Shown here piece by piece: positions 16,596 to 24,661 of a DNA stretch of 34,632 nt (position 1 is its first letter; every line of letters starts with the position of its first letter). Under the pieces are notes generated by a model. That model had not been told where the DNA came from, searched no databases, and was given only the letters and a program-made list of their open reading frames with translations. The DNA lies in the NCBI GenBank assembly GCA_025927475.1, contig JAICLL010000059.1:1-34632 (forward strand). The letters run 5' to 3'. This stretch comes from Pirellulales bacterium. Lineage in GTDB: Bacteria; Planctomycetota; Planctomycetia; Pirellulales; JAICIG01. The translations under genes were made by a program, and so were the position numbers.

Positions 16596-16994
16596 ATGAA
16601 AATCTCGAATCTTCGCCTGACCGGGCGGCTGCTTGGCGGCCTGGGCATCGTGGCGGCAGTGAGCATGACCGGCTGCCAAATGAGCATCGGCGGCCAGACC
16701 CTTCCGAGCCCCTATTGGCAGACCGACGACGTGCAGTATTTCCCGCCAGGTCCTGAGTTTAAGCTGAGCCGCGAAGCGGCGGCGATGAAGGCCTTCAAGC
16801 AGGAGCAAATCCGCAGCGGTCAACCGTTGCAGCCGGCGGCCATGCCCGGCCCCGCCGGACCGGGTGGCCCGATGGGTCCTGGCGGGCCGATGGGTCCTGG
16901 CGGGTTCCCCGGCGCACCGGGAGCATTTCCGCCCGGCGCCATGCCACCGGGCGCCATGCCGCCCGGGCCCGGCCCCGATGTTGATGCGCCGTAG
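16596..16994 (+). CDS. small lipoprotein with collagen-like tail
   Basis: A 132-residue protein. Its N-terminus is a lipoprotein signal: basic start, hydrophobic LLGGLGIVAAVS, then lipobox SMTGC with the modified Cys at residue 27. The middle (about 30-72) is polar and conserved-looking (PSPYWQTDDVQYFPPGPEF). The end (about 86-128) is a Gly/Pro/Met-rich run of Gly-x-y triplets (GPGGPMGPGGPMGPGG) and a PPGAM repeat, like a short collagen-like stalk. GGGAGAGG precedes the ATG at proper distance. An in-frame GTG at 16500 would put the signal peptide inside the protein, so I reject it. It is divergent from the CHAT gene with a 287-base shared upstream region. Function unknown; probably membrane-anchored and surface- or periplasm-facing. 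Confidence 0.75.
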   Translation: MKISNLRLTGRLLGGLGIVAAVSMTGCQMSIGGQTLPSPYWQTDDVQYFPPGPEFKLSREAAAMKAFKQEQIRSGQPLQPAAMPGPAGPGGPMGPGGPMGPGGFPGAPGAFPPGAMPPGAMPPGPGPDVDAP

Positions 16995-17027
16995 CGTTGC
17001 TGCGGGAGATCTAACCACGAGGGCTTA

Positions 17028-17163
17028 ACCACAAAGGACACAAAGAGCATAAAGCGAAAGAAAGTAAGGTATTCTCTTGCTGTCAGTGGGCGTGCAGGAC
17101 GCTCACCGATGCCACTGCGCCTCACCTCTTCCTTATCTTTGTGGCCTTGGTGTTCTTTGTGGT
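17028..17163. repeat. inverted pair of nonamer arrays (unit accacaaag)
   Basis: Three 9-base units at 17028-17054 on the plus strand face four units at 17128-17163 on the minus strand; the outermost unit, accacaaag, is identical in both. The pair fills the gap between the converging lipoprotein gene (stop 16994) and the acetyltransferase gene (stop 17179). Folded, it could act as a bidirectional RNA hairpin. Confidence 0.65.
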
Positions 17164-17178
17164 TCGCCTTTTGCTTTC

Positions 17179-18297
17179 TTAGCGGCTTATGAGCGCGCCG
17201 GCATCGAGCCATTTTTTCACGTGTCGCCGTAGCCGCATTGCCTGTGCGCGAGGCGCGGCGGCAAAGTGGCTGTAGCGGTAGCTAGTCTCCAGCGAGGTCT
17301 GCCAGGGTCGCTTGGCTGCCAACGAGCCGGGGCCCAGCTCGAACGTATGATCGCCGCGCTCAAAACTGTCGGCAATCATCCGCCGCATCAACACCGTGCC
17401 GGCCCCTGCCGAGCAAACCGACGGATCGTAGCCCATGCGCAGGCCAAAAATGTGGCCGCGGTAGTAATAGTTGTAAGCAAAGGCCGCCGGGCGGTCGCCC
17501 AGATACAGCAAATTCAGATCGAACCCGCCGGCGTGCGCCGCCGCCGCATGGGCCTCGCGCAAGTAGTCGCGTACCGCCTCGTGCGAGAGCGTGGTGCCAT
17601 CGGTCGCCGCGCCTTGCCAACTGCGGCCGGCAAGCTCGACGCAGGTCTCAAACAGGTCCCAGCGCGGATCGGCGTCGCCAAATGCGGCGCCTTGAGGCCG
17701 ATAGCGGCAATAGGTCGCGCCACCCTGCTCGGCCAGCTTTCGTTCGCATCGGCTTACATTGCCACGCCAATGGCTGCCGCGCGATGACCAGTATTGCTGC
17801 CAGGTGCCGGTCAGATCGATCGCGGCCGCTCGTTCGCCGATTTCCTCGCAGGGCGTGAAACCCGCGAAACGCATCGCGTGTTCGCTGCGGCCGTGGTCGT
17901 GGGCGTCGCGATGCACCCAGCGCAGCGAAAGCACGTCCCAGTCTTGCGGCCTGGCGCGCAAATACTTGCAGGCGGCGGTGAGCGTCGCGGCCGGCTGCGG
18001 CCCGATCGCACCATAAAACACGCCCCAATGGTCGAGTGGATAAGTGAGCACCCGCAACGGCCCCAGCCGCGTGCGTTCGGTCCGCAATACCAGCGGCACG
18101 ATGCCCAGCGGTTCGTCGCCCGCGCGGACCACCAGCACGCGCAGTTGCTGATCGTGCCCGAAATGTCGCCAATAAGCCTGGAGCCAATCGAGCGATTGGA
18201 AATACGATGCCCCGCGGGTCTGCCCCAGCAGCGACCGCCACAGCAGTGGGTAGCCGTTTAGTTCGGCGATGTCGTTGATTTCGGTGATGCGGATCAT
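17179..18297 (-). CDS. GNAT / BioF2-like acetyltransferase
   Basis: A 372-residue cytoplasmic protein of the FemAB/BioF2-like GNAT type (Acetyltransf_6 family, also seen in CelD-like proteins). The N-terminal half carries WRSLLGQTRGASYFQSLDWLQ and LVVRAGDEPLGIVPLVLR. The C-terminal half has the acyl-transfer fold with RPAAFAYNYYYRGHIFGLRMGYD, then GAGTVLMRRMIADSFERGDHTFELG and KRPWQTS. Such proteins transfer acyl or aminoacyl groups to cell-envelope polymers, polysaccharides or small molecules; the substrate here is not predictable. The frame is open upstream to 18552, but that part overlaps a repeat region, so I start at the ATG 18297. No good Shine-Dalgarno is seen. Neighbours are unrelated. 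Confidence 0.8.
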   Translation of the reverse strand: MIRITEINDIAELNGYPLLWRSLLGQTRGASYFQSLDWLQAYWRHFGHDQQLRVLVVRAGDEPLGIVPLVLRTERTRLGPLRVLTYPLDHWGVFYGAIGPQPAATLTAACKYLRARPQDWDVLSLRWVHRDAHDHGRSEHAMRFAGFTPCEEIGERAAAIDLTGTWQQYWSSRGSHWRGNVSRCERKLAEQGGATYCRYRPQGAAFGDADPRWDLFETCVELAGRSWQGAATDGTTLSHEAVRDYLREAHAAAAHAGGFDLNLLYLGDRPAAFAYNYYYRGHIFGLRMGYDPSVCSAGAGTVLMRRMIADSFERGDHTFELGPGSLAAKRPWQTSLETSYRYSHFAAAPRAQAMRLRRHVKKWLDAGALISR

Positions 18298-18361
18298 AGG
18301 AGCCAGCGGTAGCTTCCGGCCTTGTGCCGAGCGTTTTGCGATCAACGTTTTATTCCGACGG

Positions 18362-18501
18362 CCGCAGGGGCCGCGGTTACCGTTGGAGCGGAAGACCACC
18401 AAGCAACCGCGGTGCCGCCGAAATCCATCAACCGACGGCTCCATGACGGGCGCGGTTAAACCGTTATCCGCTCGACCGTTAGGCGTCCCCCGCCCCTGCG
18501 G
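18362..18501. repeat. nested inverted repeats
   Basis: ccgcagggg at 18362-18370 pairs with its complement at 18493-18501. Immediately inside, ccgcggtt at 18371-18378 pairs with 18405-18412. Short blocks built around accgttn and ccgctc recur inside. It looks like a composite dispersed repeat and not a gene. Confidence 0.4.
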
Positions 18502-18758
18502 CTTACCGCTTTGCCGCAGTCGCCCTTTGTCAACCACGTTGAAAAAAAGCAACGCTTTCCTTCCGCGGCCGAGGCCAGGGGCAGGAGGCCAAGGTTTCTA
18601 GCGGAACGTCGCCCGGGGCAGGGCCTGCTTTCCGTAGAGAAACTTTGCTCGAGCGGAAAGGGCCAGGGAATGATTCGGGATTCAGCGTGTCCGAAGCGGA
18701 AGCTCCTAGGCCAATGGCAAGGCCGCCCATGCGATCTGCCAGCGGGCGTCGCACCGGC

Positions 18759-18801
18759 TGTTCCCCGTTCCCCCGTTCCCTGCTCCCCGTTCCCTGTTCC
18801 C
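18759..18801. repeat. heptamer tandem array (unit tgttccc/cgttccc)
   Basis: Six consecutive units, five of 7 bases and one of 8, varying mainly at the first bases. It lies about 90 bases upstream of the ThDP enzyme start. Confidence 0.75.
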
Positions 18802-18893
18802 TGCGACGCGATGGGCCAGGGACGGAATGAAAATTGCTCGCCGCTTGGCCATCCCGCGGCGCTTTGTCCCTGGCACGAAAAGGAGTATGCGAA

Positions 18894-20660
18894 ATGGCCA
18901 CCAATACCTCCGACCTGCTGATCGACCGACTTCTGGAGTGGGGCGTGTCGATGATCTTTGGCTATCCCGGCGATGGCAACAACGGCATTATGGAAGCGCT
19001 GCGCAAGCGGCAGGAAAAAATCCGCTTTATTCAGGTGCGGCATGAAGAGGGCGCCGCCTTCATGGCCTGCGCCTATGCCAAGTTCACCGGCAAGCTGGGC
19101 GTCTGTCTTTCCACATCCGGCCCCGGCGCCGTTCACCTGCTCAACGGGCTCTACGACGCCAAGCTCGATCTGCAGCCCGTGTTGGCCATCACCGGGCAAA
19201 CCTATCACGATCTGATCGGCACGGGTTTTCAGCAAGAGATCGACATTCTGGCGCTGTACCACGATGTGGCGGTGTTCAGCGAGCAAATTCTCGGTCCCGA
19301 GCAAGTCAATCTGCTGGTCGATTCGGCCTGCCGCTCGGCAATGGCCCGGCGCGGCGTGGCTCACCTGGTCTGCCCGGTCGACGTGCAAGACTGGCCGACC
19401 AAGGACAAGCACTACTCGATGATGAACGTCAAAGGCAAGCCGCACACGACCGCGCATTTCAATCCCGACGCCGCGGTGCCGCGGGCCGATCTGTTGAAAG
19501 AAGCGGCCGGCCTGCTGAACGAGGGCAAGAAGGTAGCCATGCTCGTCGGGCAGGGCGCGCTGGGCGCCGGCGACGAGGTCGAGCAACTGGCCGACTTGCT
19601 GGCCGCACCCGTGGTCAAAGCGTTGTTGGGCAAAGCGGTCATTCCCGATGATTCGCCCTACACCACCGGCGGCCTGGGGCTGGTCGGCACGCTTCCCTCG
19701 GAAAAAGCCATGGAAGAGTGCGATACGCTGCTGATGATCGGCAGCAATTTTCCGTATGTGAAATTCTTGCCAGAGCCGGGCAAGGTGCGCGCGGTGCAAA
19801 TCGACCGCGACGCCGAACGCATCGGCATGCGCGTGCCCATCGACGTCGGGCTGACGGGCGACGCGCGCGCAACCATTCAGGCCTTGATGCCGCTCTTGAA
19901 GCCCAAGACCGATCGCTCATTTTTGCAAAAGGCCCAAGAGCGCTATAAGGAATGGCTCGAATTGATGGATCAGCGCGAAAGCCGCGACGACGTGCCGCTG
20001 AAGCCGCAGCGCGTGGTCCGCGCGGTGAGCGACCTGTTGGCCGACGACGCCATTTTCACCACCGACTGCGGCACCATCACCACCTGGACCGCTCGGCACA
20101 TCCGCATCAAGCGGAACCAGAAGTATTCGCTCTCCGGCACGTTGGCCACCATGGCGCCCGGTCTGCCGTATGCCAATGCCGCGCAGCTTGCGTATCCGGG
20201 CCGGCAGGTGGTGGCGGTGATCGGCGACGGCGGCTTCACCATGCTGATGCAAGAGTTTTTGACCACGGTGAAATACGAGTTGCCGATCAAGATCGTGATC
20301 ATCAAAAACGGCGTGCTCGGGCAGATCATGTGGGAGCAGATGGTCTTTCTGGGCAATCCCGAGTTTGGCATTCGCTTGCAGCCGTTCGACTTTGTGCGGT
20401 TTGCCGAGGCCTGCGGCGCGAAGGGTTTTCGCATCGAGCAGCCTGGCGAGATCCGCTCGACGATGGAAATGGCTTTTAAGACGCCCGGCCCCGTGATTGT
20501 CGAGGCGATCACCGATCCCTACGAACCGCCTCTGCCGGCCCAGGCCAAGCCGAAGCAGGCGCTGCACATGGCCGAGGCCCTTGCCCGCGGCGAACCGAAC
20601 GCCACCCGCATCGGTTTAACGTTGGTCCGCGACAAAGTGCGCGACTACGCGGGCAAGTAA
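18894..20660 (+). CDS. thiamine-diphosphate-dependent enzyme, PoxB/IlvB type
   Basis: A 588-residue protein with the three-domain layout of pyruvate oxidase and acetolactate synthase. The N-terminal PYR domain has GYPGDGNNG (about 23-31) and the cofactor-activating Glu in VRHEEGAAFMACAYAK (about residue 51). The central domain has KVAMLVGQGALGA and DTLLMIGSNFPYV. The C-terminal PP domain has the ThDP motif GDGGFTML (about 443) closing with IIKNG (about 471). A strong AGGAG lies 8 bases before the ATG. It probably decarboxylates pyruvate or another 2-oxoacid. Overall it is closer to pyruvate oxidase (ubiquinone or oxygen) than to acetolactate synthase, since no ilvN-type regulatory subunit or ilvC is adjacent. 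The exact reaction is not certain, so I give no symbol. Confidence 0.88.
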   Translation: MATNTSDLLIDRLLEWGVSMIFGYPGDGNNGIMEALRKRQEKIRFIQVRHEEGAAFMACAYAKFTGKLGVCLSTSGPGAVHLLNGLYDAKLDLQPVLAITGQTYHDLIGTGFQQEIDILALYHDVAVFSEQILGPEQVNLLVDSACRSAMARRGVAHLVCPVDVQDWPTKDKHYSMMNVKGKPHTTAHFNPDAAVPRADLLKEAAGLLNEGKKVAMLVGQGALGAGDEVEQLADLLAAPVVKALLGKAVIPDDSPYTTGGLGLVGTLPSEKAMEECDTLLMIGSNFPYVKFLPEPGKVRAVQIDRDAERIGMRVPIDVGLTGDARATIQALMPLLKPKTDRSFLQKAQERYKEWLELMDQRESRDDVPLKPQRVVRAVSDLLADDAIFTTDCGTITTWTARHIRIKRNQKYSLSGTLATMAPGLPYANAAQLAYPGRQVVAVIGDGGFTMLMQEFLTTVKYELPIKIVIIKNGVLGQIMWEQMVFLGNPEFGIRLQPFDFVRFAEACGAKGFRIEQPGEIRSTMEMAFKTPGPVIVEAITDPYEPPLPAQAKPKQALHMAEALARGEPNATRIGLTLVRDKVRDYAGK

Positions 20661-20662
20661 TC

Positions 20663-20680
20663 GCGCAGCCGCGCCTTTTT
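20663..20680 (+). terminator. short hairpin with T-run after the ThDP gene
   Basis: Two bases after the stop, a 4-bp stem (gcgc/gcgc) with a 4-base loop is followed by c and five Ts. It is weak because of the short stem, but its position and T-run fit an intrinsic terminator. Confidence 0.3.
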
Positions 20681-20732
20681 CACTACGGTGGCTAGGGCGG
20701 AGCTTGGGCGATGCCCGGTCGTTTGCGGCGAG

Positions 20733-20831
20733 CTAGACCGTTGCACGTTCTTGGTTTGGCTGCGGACGCAGTTGCGCGAAGAAGCCTTCCCCGTTGAGAG
20801 CATGAACAGCATCGCGCACCGCTTCAATCAT
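20733..20831 (-). CDS. possible 32-residue ORF or gene remnant
   Basis: An ATG frame of 32 residues (MIEAVRDAVHALNGEGFFAQ, then a Gln/Pro/Arg end). The open frame continues upstream without a start for about 16 more codons (ending in YQPYFVAGLT). The composition is protein-like, unlike the surrounding bases, so it may be the C-terminal remnant of a lost gene or a small protein. I do not recognise it. The rest of the 20661-20953 gap has nothing I can name. Confidence 0.2.
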   Translation of the reverse strand: MIEAVRDAVHALNGEGFFAQLRPQPNQERATV

Positions 20832-20953
20832 GGTCAGGCCCGCCACGAAATACGGTTGGTATAGGCAATTGCGTCGGCATTATCATCTATGGCATAACGC
20901 CGAATGTTCCCACCCGCTGAATGGCATCGACCCGCGGGTTTGCGGTTGCGAGT

Positions 20954-22705
20954 TCATCGCTCCGGCGGCGAATGCTCGGCCAGCCAGGCGTTGATGCGTT
21001 CGATGGTTTCGGCGGCGTTGTGGCCCTCGCCGGCCGCGAACGAGCCCAGCGTCAATTCGCCGGGCACGGCGCGCGTCCGCGCGACATAGCCAAACCCCCA
21101 GGCAATCAGTTCGTCTTCCAGAGCCGGGTATTCGGCAAGCAGCGTTTTCAGCGACGAGCGAGCGGTCACCATGCCCCGGGTCAACAAGGAATCGGCGGGG
21201 GGCCATAACGTGCGCAGGCAATTCGCGGCGAACAACACGAGCGCTGTCAACTCCAGCGGCACTGAGTAGGGCATCACCGCATAGGCCGAAGGCCAAACCG
21301 CCGTGGCCAACTCGCTGGTCACGCGCAGAGCGCAGCCCGCTTGAACGAGAAAACAAATCGGCTTCACCAATCGCGGCCATGCCAACAGCGTCTGCCCGAG
21401 GATGGGCAGCAGCCGCTGACCGATGCCGAGAATGAGCGTGGTCATAAAGCCGACCGCCAGCGCGTGCCGTGCAGCGCCGATGACGCTGTGCGAAGGGGGC
21501 GCGTCCGCCATCGCCCCGCGGAGCGATTCCGCGGTGAGAATCAGCAAGCCGACCAACAGCCAGGCAAAGGCGCATTGGATGTAATATCGCAAAAAGTGAA
21601 CGCCGATCTCGGGGCGCGAGGCCGACCACGAATGGTCGGTGGGCGGGCGTCCGCGGCGGCGAAAGCCTCTCATGCCGGCCGCGTAGGATGCCGCCCCGGC
21701 CATGATCAGCACCGCCCCCGCCGCGCGCAGCCACGGCCACCGCTGGGGCGCCGCGTTCAAAGCCACCGCGCCGATATTGTGCAGCCAAAACGTCAACTCG
21801 ACGGGCGCGGCCCGCGGCGAGCCGGCGCCCAAAAAGCCGGGCAGCAACCGCAAGCCGAAACCGTAGATCGCATTCAGCGCAAAACCGAACACGGCAAATT
21901 GCAACAATAGCAATCGCGTCCGTTCGGAGTACAGCGGCGCGTCGGCGGTTTGTTGTGTGCGCACTGCCAGCATCAGCGTGGCCCAAGCCAGCAGCCAGCC
22001 CGCCGCCGCCAGCACCAGCCGCGCCCAGGTGAGTTGCGTCTTGCCGCCCGTCTGCGCCAACACGATGGCCAGGAAACCCGCGGCGGCGAGCCAAAGCAAT
22101 CCGCCACTGCCCAGGCTCAACCAGCCGGCGGCCGCCGGCGCCAGCGACGCGGCAAAGCTGCCGAGGACGCCGGCGAACAACACGATCAGCAGCCCGCGCA
22201 CCAGCGGCGGCGCAAGGGGTTTTCGACCGGTCGCCGTCGGCAGATAGCGCAAGGCGATGCCCATGATGAACGGCGCGATAAAGCCCCAGAGCTGGGCTTC
22301 GCCATGCGCCACGACAAAGCGGTCGGGCACGGCCGCGAAGCTGCCCGCGCGGCCGATCTGCCAAAGCAGCCATCCGCCCCAGCCCACTCCCAGCGACAGC
22401 GTGCAGACCAACGCCGCCGCGAGAAACGGACGATGAGCGTTTCGCTGAGCCGCGCCGCGAAACTCGGTGCTCGCGCCCGATGCGCCGGCCAGTTCCGCCA
22501 AGAGCGTCGCCACCGCAATGCCGTGCCGAGCGGCGAACCGCTCGATCGGCTCCAGATGGCCAAACTTCACGCCGGGACGATCCGCTTCGCCATAGCGGGC
22601 AAGCACCTCGCGGCAGCCGGCGTAATCGGCGGCCACCTGCCGCACCGTCAGCTCGGGACTCAATGGCGGGCGGCTCGGGGAAGTGGAGGCGCGTTGCGCG
22701 TGCAA
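20954..22705 (-). CDS. NnrS-family heme-copper membrane protein with extra N- and C-terminal domains
   Basis: A 583-residue protein in three parts. Residues about 18-75 form a small helical domain (LTVRQVAADYAGCREVLARY; GIAVATLLAEL) resembling DUF542/DUF1858 modules, but without the Cys pair of the ScdA type. Residues about 90-505 are the NnrS core with about twelve membrane segments and family motifs HGEAQLWGFIAPFIMGIALR and RHALAVGFMTTLILGIGQRL, whose histidines are likely heme or copper ligands. Residues about 515-578 form a DUF1858-like helical end (LKTLLAEYPALEDELIAWGF). NnrS proteins are linked to denitrification and protection from nitric oxide. The start is TTG at 22705. It lies 61 bases after gltA on the same strand. 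Identity good, role of the end domains unknown. Confidence 0.85.
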   Translation of the reverse strand: MHAQRASTSPSRPPLSPELTVRQVAADYAGCREVLARYGEADRPGVKFGHLEPIERFAARHGIAVATLLAELAGASGASTEFRGAAQRNAHRPFLAAALVCTLSLGVGWGGWLLWQIGRAGSFAAVPDRFVVAHGEAQLWGFIAPFIMGIALRYLPTATGRKPLAPPLVRGLLIVLFAGVLGSFAASLAPAAAGWLSLGSGGLLWLAAAGFLAIVLAQTGGKTQLTWARLVLAAAGWLLAWATLMLAVRTQQTADAPLYSERTRLLLLQFAVFGFALNAIYGFGLRLLPGFLGAGSPRAAPVELTFWLHNIGAVALNAAPQRWPWLRAAGAVLIMAGAASYAAGMRGFRRRGRPPTDHSWSASRPEIGVHFLRYYIQCAFAWLLVGLLILTAESLRGAMADAPPSHSVIGAARHALAVGFMTTLILGIGQRLLPILGQTLLAWPRLVKPICFLVQAGCALRVTSELATAVWPSAYAVMPYSVPLELTALVLFAANCLRTLWPPADSLLTRGMVTARSSLKTLLAEYPALEDELIAWGFGYVARTRAVPGELTLGSFAAGEGHNAAETIERINAWLAEHSPPER

Positions 22706-22766
22706 AGCTTCGTCCTACGACACGTTCGTCGATGAGGGCGTGAGAATAGCGAACGGTTGTGGCGAA

Positions 22767-24053
22767 CTAGCGCTTTTCCCGCGGCAGAAACTCGCGCTTG
22801 GTGGCGCCAGTGTAAATTTGCCGAGGCCGGGCAATCCGCTTGGTCGGAGAATGGTGCATCTCGTTCCAATGCGCGATCCAGCCCGGCAGACGCCCGATGG
22901 CGAAGAGCACCGTAAACATCTGCACCGGAATGCCCATCGCCCGGTAGATAATGCCCGAGTAGAAATCGACGTTCGGGTACAGCTTCCGCTCGATAAAATA
23001 CGGGTCGGAAAGCGCCACGCCCTCCAGCTCTTGGGCGATGTCGAAGATGGGGTCTTTGATTTTCAGTTTTTTGACCAGCCGGTCGCAGGTGCTTTTGATG
23101 ATCGTGGCCCGCGGGTCGTAGTTTTTGTAGACGCGGTGGCCAAAGCCCATCAGCCGGTAGTGGCTGTTTTTGTCTTTGGCCATATTGACGTACTTCTTGA
23201 CGTCGCCGCCGTCGGCGCGGATATTTTCGAGCATTTCGACGCAGGCCTGGTTGGCCCCGCCGTGCAGCGGGCCCCACAGCGCGCAAATGCCCGCCGAAAT
23301 CGAAGCAAACAAGTTGGCGTTGCTCGAACCCACCATCCGCACGGTCGAGGTGCTGCAGTTCTGCTCGTGATCGGCGTGGACAATCAGCAGCAGGTTCAAG
23401 GCCTCGACAAAGTCGGGGTCGAGCTCATACGGTTCGCTCGGCACCGCGAACATCATCTGCAAGAAATTCTGGCAATAGGTCAGATCGTTGCGGGGATAGA
23501 TGAAGGGCTGGCCAATCGACTTTTTGTAACTGAAGGCGGCGATGGTGGGCAGCTTGGCCATCAGCCGGTAGATCTGCACCTCGACTTGCTCGGGGCTGTG
23601 GGGATCGAGCGAGTCCTGATAGAAGGTCGAGAGCGCGCCCACCACCGAGCTGAGAATTGCCATGGGGTGGGCGTCGCGCGGGAAGCCGTTGTAAAACGCC
23701 TTCATGTCTTCGTGCAGCATGGTGTGCCGCCGCAACGACTTGCGGAAACCGTCGAGCTGTTCGGCGTTGGGCAATTCTCCATAGATCAGCAGATAGCTCG
23801 TCTCGACAAAATCGCAGCGCTGGGCCAGCACGTCGATCGGGTAGCCGCGATATCGCAGCACGCCCTGCTCGCCATCGAGGTAGGTGATGGCGCTGGTGGT
23901 GGCGCCGGTGTTCACGTACCCTTCATCGAGGGTAATGAGACCCGACTGCGCTCGGAGCTGCGAGATATCGATCGCCCGTTCGCCCTCCGTCCCCTCGACG
24001 ATGGGCAACTCGAATTCTTGCTCGCCGACTCGAAGCTTGGCCGCCTCGCTCAT
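22767..24053 (-). CDS. gltA: citrate synthase
   Basis: Condenses oxaloacetate and acetyl-CoA to citrate in the TCA cycle. The 428-residue length is that of hexameric type-II (NADH-sensitive) bacterial enzymes. Active-site elements are all present: GPLHGGANQACVEML (catalytic His at about 264), the signature GFGHRVYKNYDPR (His about 304) and the catalytic Asp in NVDFYSGII (about 363). HADHEQNCSTSTVR and IAHWNEMH also match. The start MSEAAKLRVG at 24053 has AAAGGA upstream on its strand at good distance. A frame extension to 24080 adds nine unlikely residues. It lies 41 bases after the CYTH gene and is probably in the mfd-to-nnrS transcript. No gltA-specific regulator is seen. Confidence 0.97.
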   Translation of the reverse strand: MSEAAKLRVGEQEFELPIVEGTEGERAIDISQLRAQSGLITLDEGYVNTGATTSAITYLDGEQGVLRYRGYPIDVLAQRCDFVETSYLLIYGELPNAEQLDGFRKSLRRHTMLHEDMKAFYNGFPRDAHPMAILSSVVGALSTFYQDSLDPHSPEQVEVQIYRLMAKLPTIAAFSYKKSIGQPFIYPRNDLTYCQNFLQMMFAVPSEPYELDPDFVEALNLLLIVHADHEQNCSTSTVRMVGSSNANLFASISAGICALWGPLHGGANQACVEMLENIRADGGDVKKYVNMAKDKNSHYRLMGFGHRVYKNYDPRATIIKSTCDRLVKKLKIKDPIFDIAQELEGVALSDPYFIERKLYPNVDFYSGIIYRAMGIPVQMFTVLFAIGRLPGWIAHWNEMHHSPTKRIARPRQIYTGATKREFLPREKR

Positions 24054-24094
24054 CCGGAGGTTCCTTTCATGGGCATGCACCGCAAGAGTGCAGT

Positions 24095-24619
24095 TTAATC
24101 GGGCGGGGCTTCGTTCACAAGCAACAGATCGCTGTAAGAACCGGCCACGCGGTCGTTCGGCGCGATGCCGATCTGGACGGCAAGCCCTTCGACCAGCCGC
24201 GCGGCGGCGGCTTCATCGTCGCCGGGGGCGAGCACCGCCTCAAACTCGACAAACTCTCCCAGGCCGGAAACGCGATCGAGGTGAATGCGCACGTTTTGGT
24301 GCAGATAAACTTCGCGGTCTTTTTCGACGACGACCAATACGCCGAGAGCGGCACTCAGCGCGTGCTTTAAGATGGCAGGCTGCTCGATGGTTACGAGATC
24401 GTAATCGCTCGCACGTGGTTGGGCGCCGTCGGGCCGCGCGTACCACACAAGTTGGGCAGCCGCGCCGTCGCGCTCACGTAGTTTCAGGCGGCCCGTGCGG
24501 CAGACGAAATACGTATCGACCTGCTGCTCGCGGGCATGCCAAGACGCGATTTCGAGGCACACACGCCGAGCATCGCCGAGAGATCGTACTCGCGCTTTCA
24601 GTTCAAGGTTGCGAGCCAT
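24095..24619 (-). CDS. CYTH-domain protein (CyaB/thiamine-triphosphatase-like)
   Basis: A 174-residue protein filling one CYTH triphosphate-tunnel domain. The N-terminal strand is NLELKARV, a shortened version of the ExExK signature. DTYFV, RLKLRERDG and VEKDREVY supply the basic tunnel residues, and the acidic strand is EFVEFEAVL. Family members hydrolyse inorganic triphosphate, thiamine triphosphate or nucleoside triphosphates, or make cAMP (class IV cyclase). The GLGEFVEFE element is common to the CyaB and phosphatase branches, so cyclase activity cannot be claimed. It sits between the PpiC-type gene and gltA on the same strand with 42- and 41-base gaps. Confidence 0.85.
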   Translation of the reverse strand: MARNLELKARVRSLGDARRVCLEIASWHAREQQVDTYFVCRTGRLKLRERDGAAAQLVWYARPDGAQPRASDYDLVTIEQPAILKHALSAALGVLVVVEKDREVYLHQNVRIHLDRVSGLGEFVEFEAVLAPGDDEAAAARLVEGLAVQIGIAPNDRVAGSYSDLLLVNEAPPD

Positions 24620-24661
24620 GGCGCCCTTTTCAAACCGGCGGCTGGGGGCCGCCGCTGCGGT

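Larger units (their letters stand above)
18298..18893. other. repeat-rich gap upstream of the ThDP enzyme
   Basis: About 600 bases with no convincing gene. It holds nested inverted repeats at 18362-18501 and a heptamer array at 18759-18801, listed separately. The ribosome site of the next gene, AGGAG at 18881-18885, closes the gap. Promoter boxes are not clear. Confidence 0.55.

Noticed and set aside
20883..22373. 496-codon minus-strand frame overlapping the NnrS gene in another phase
   Set aside because: Arg- and Gly-rich shadow; the other phase has membrane segments and NnrS motifs.
22683..24098. 471-codon plus-strand frame over citrate synthase
   Set aside because: Antisense of an unmistakable gltA.
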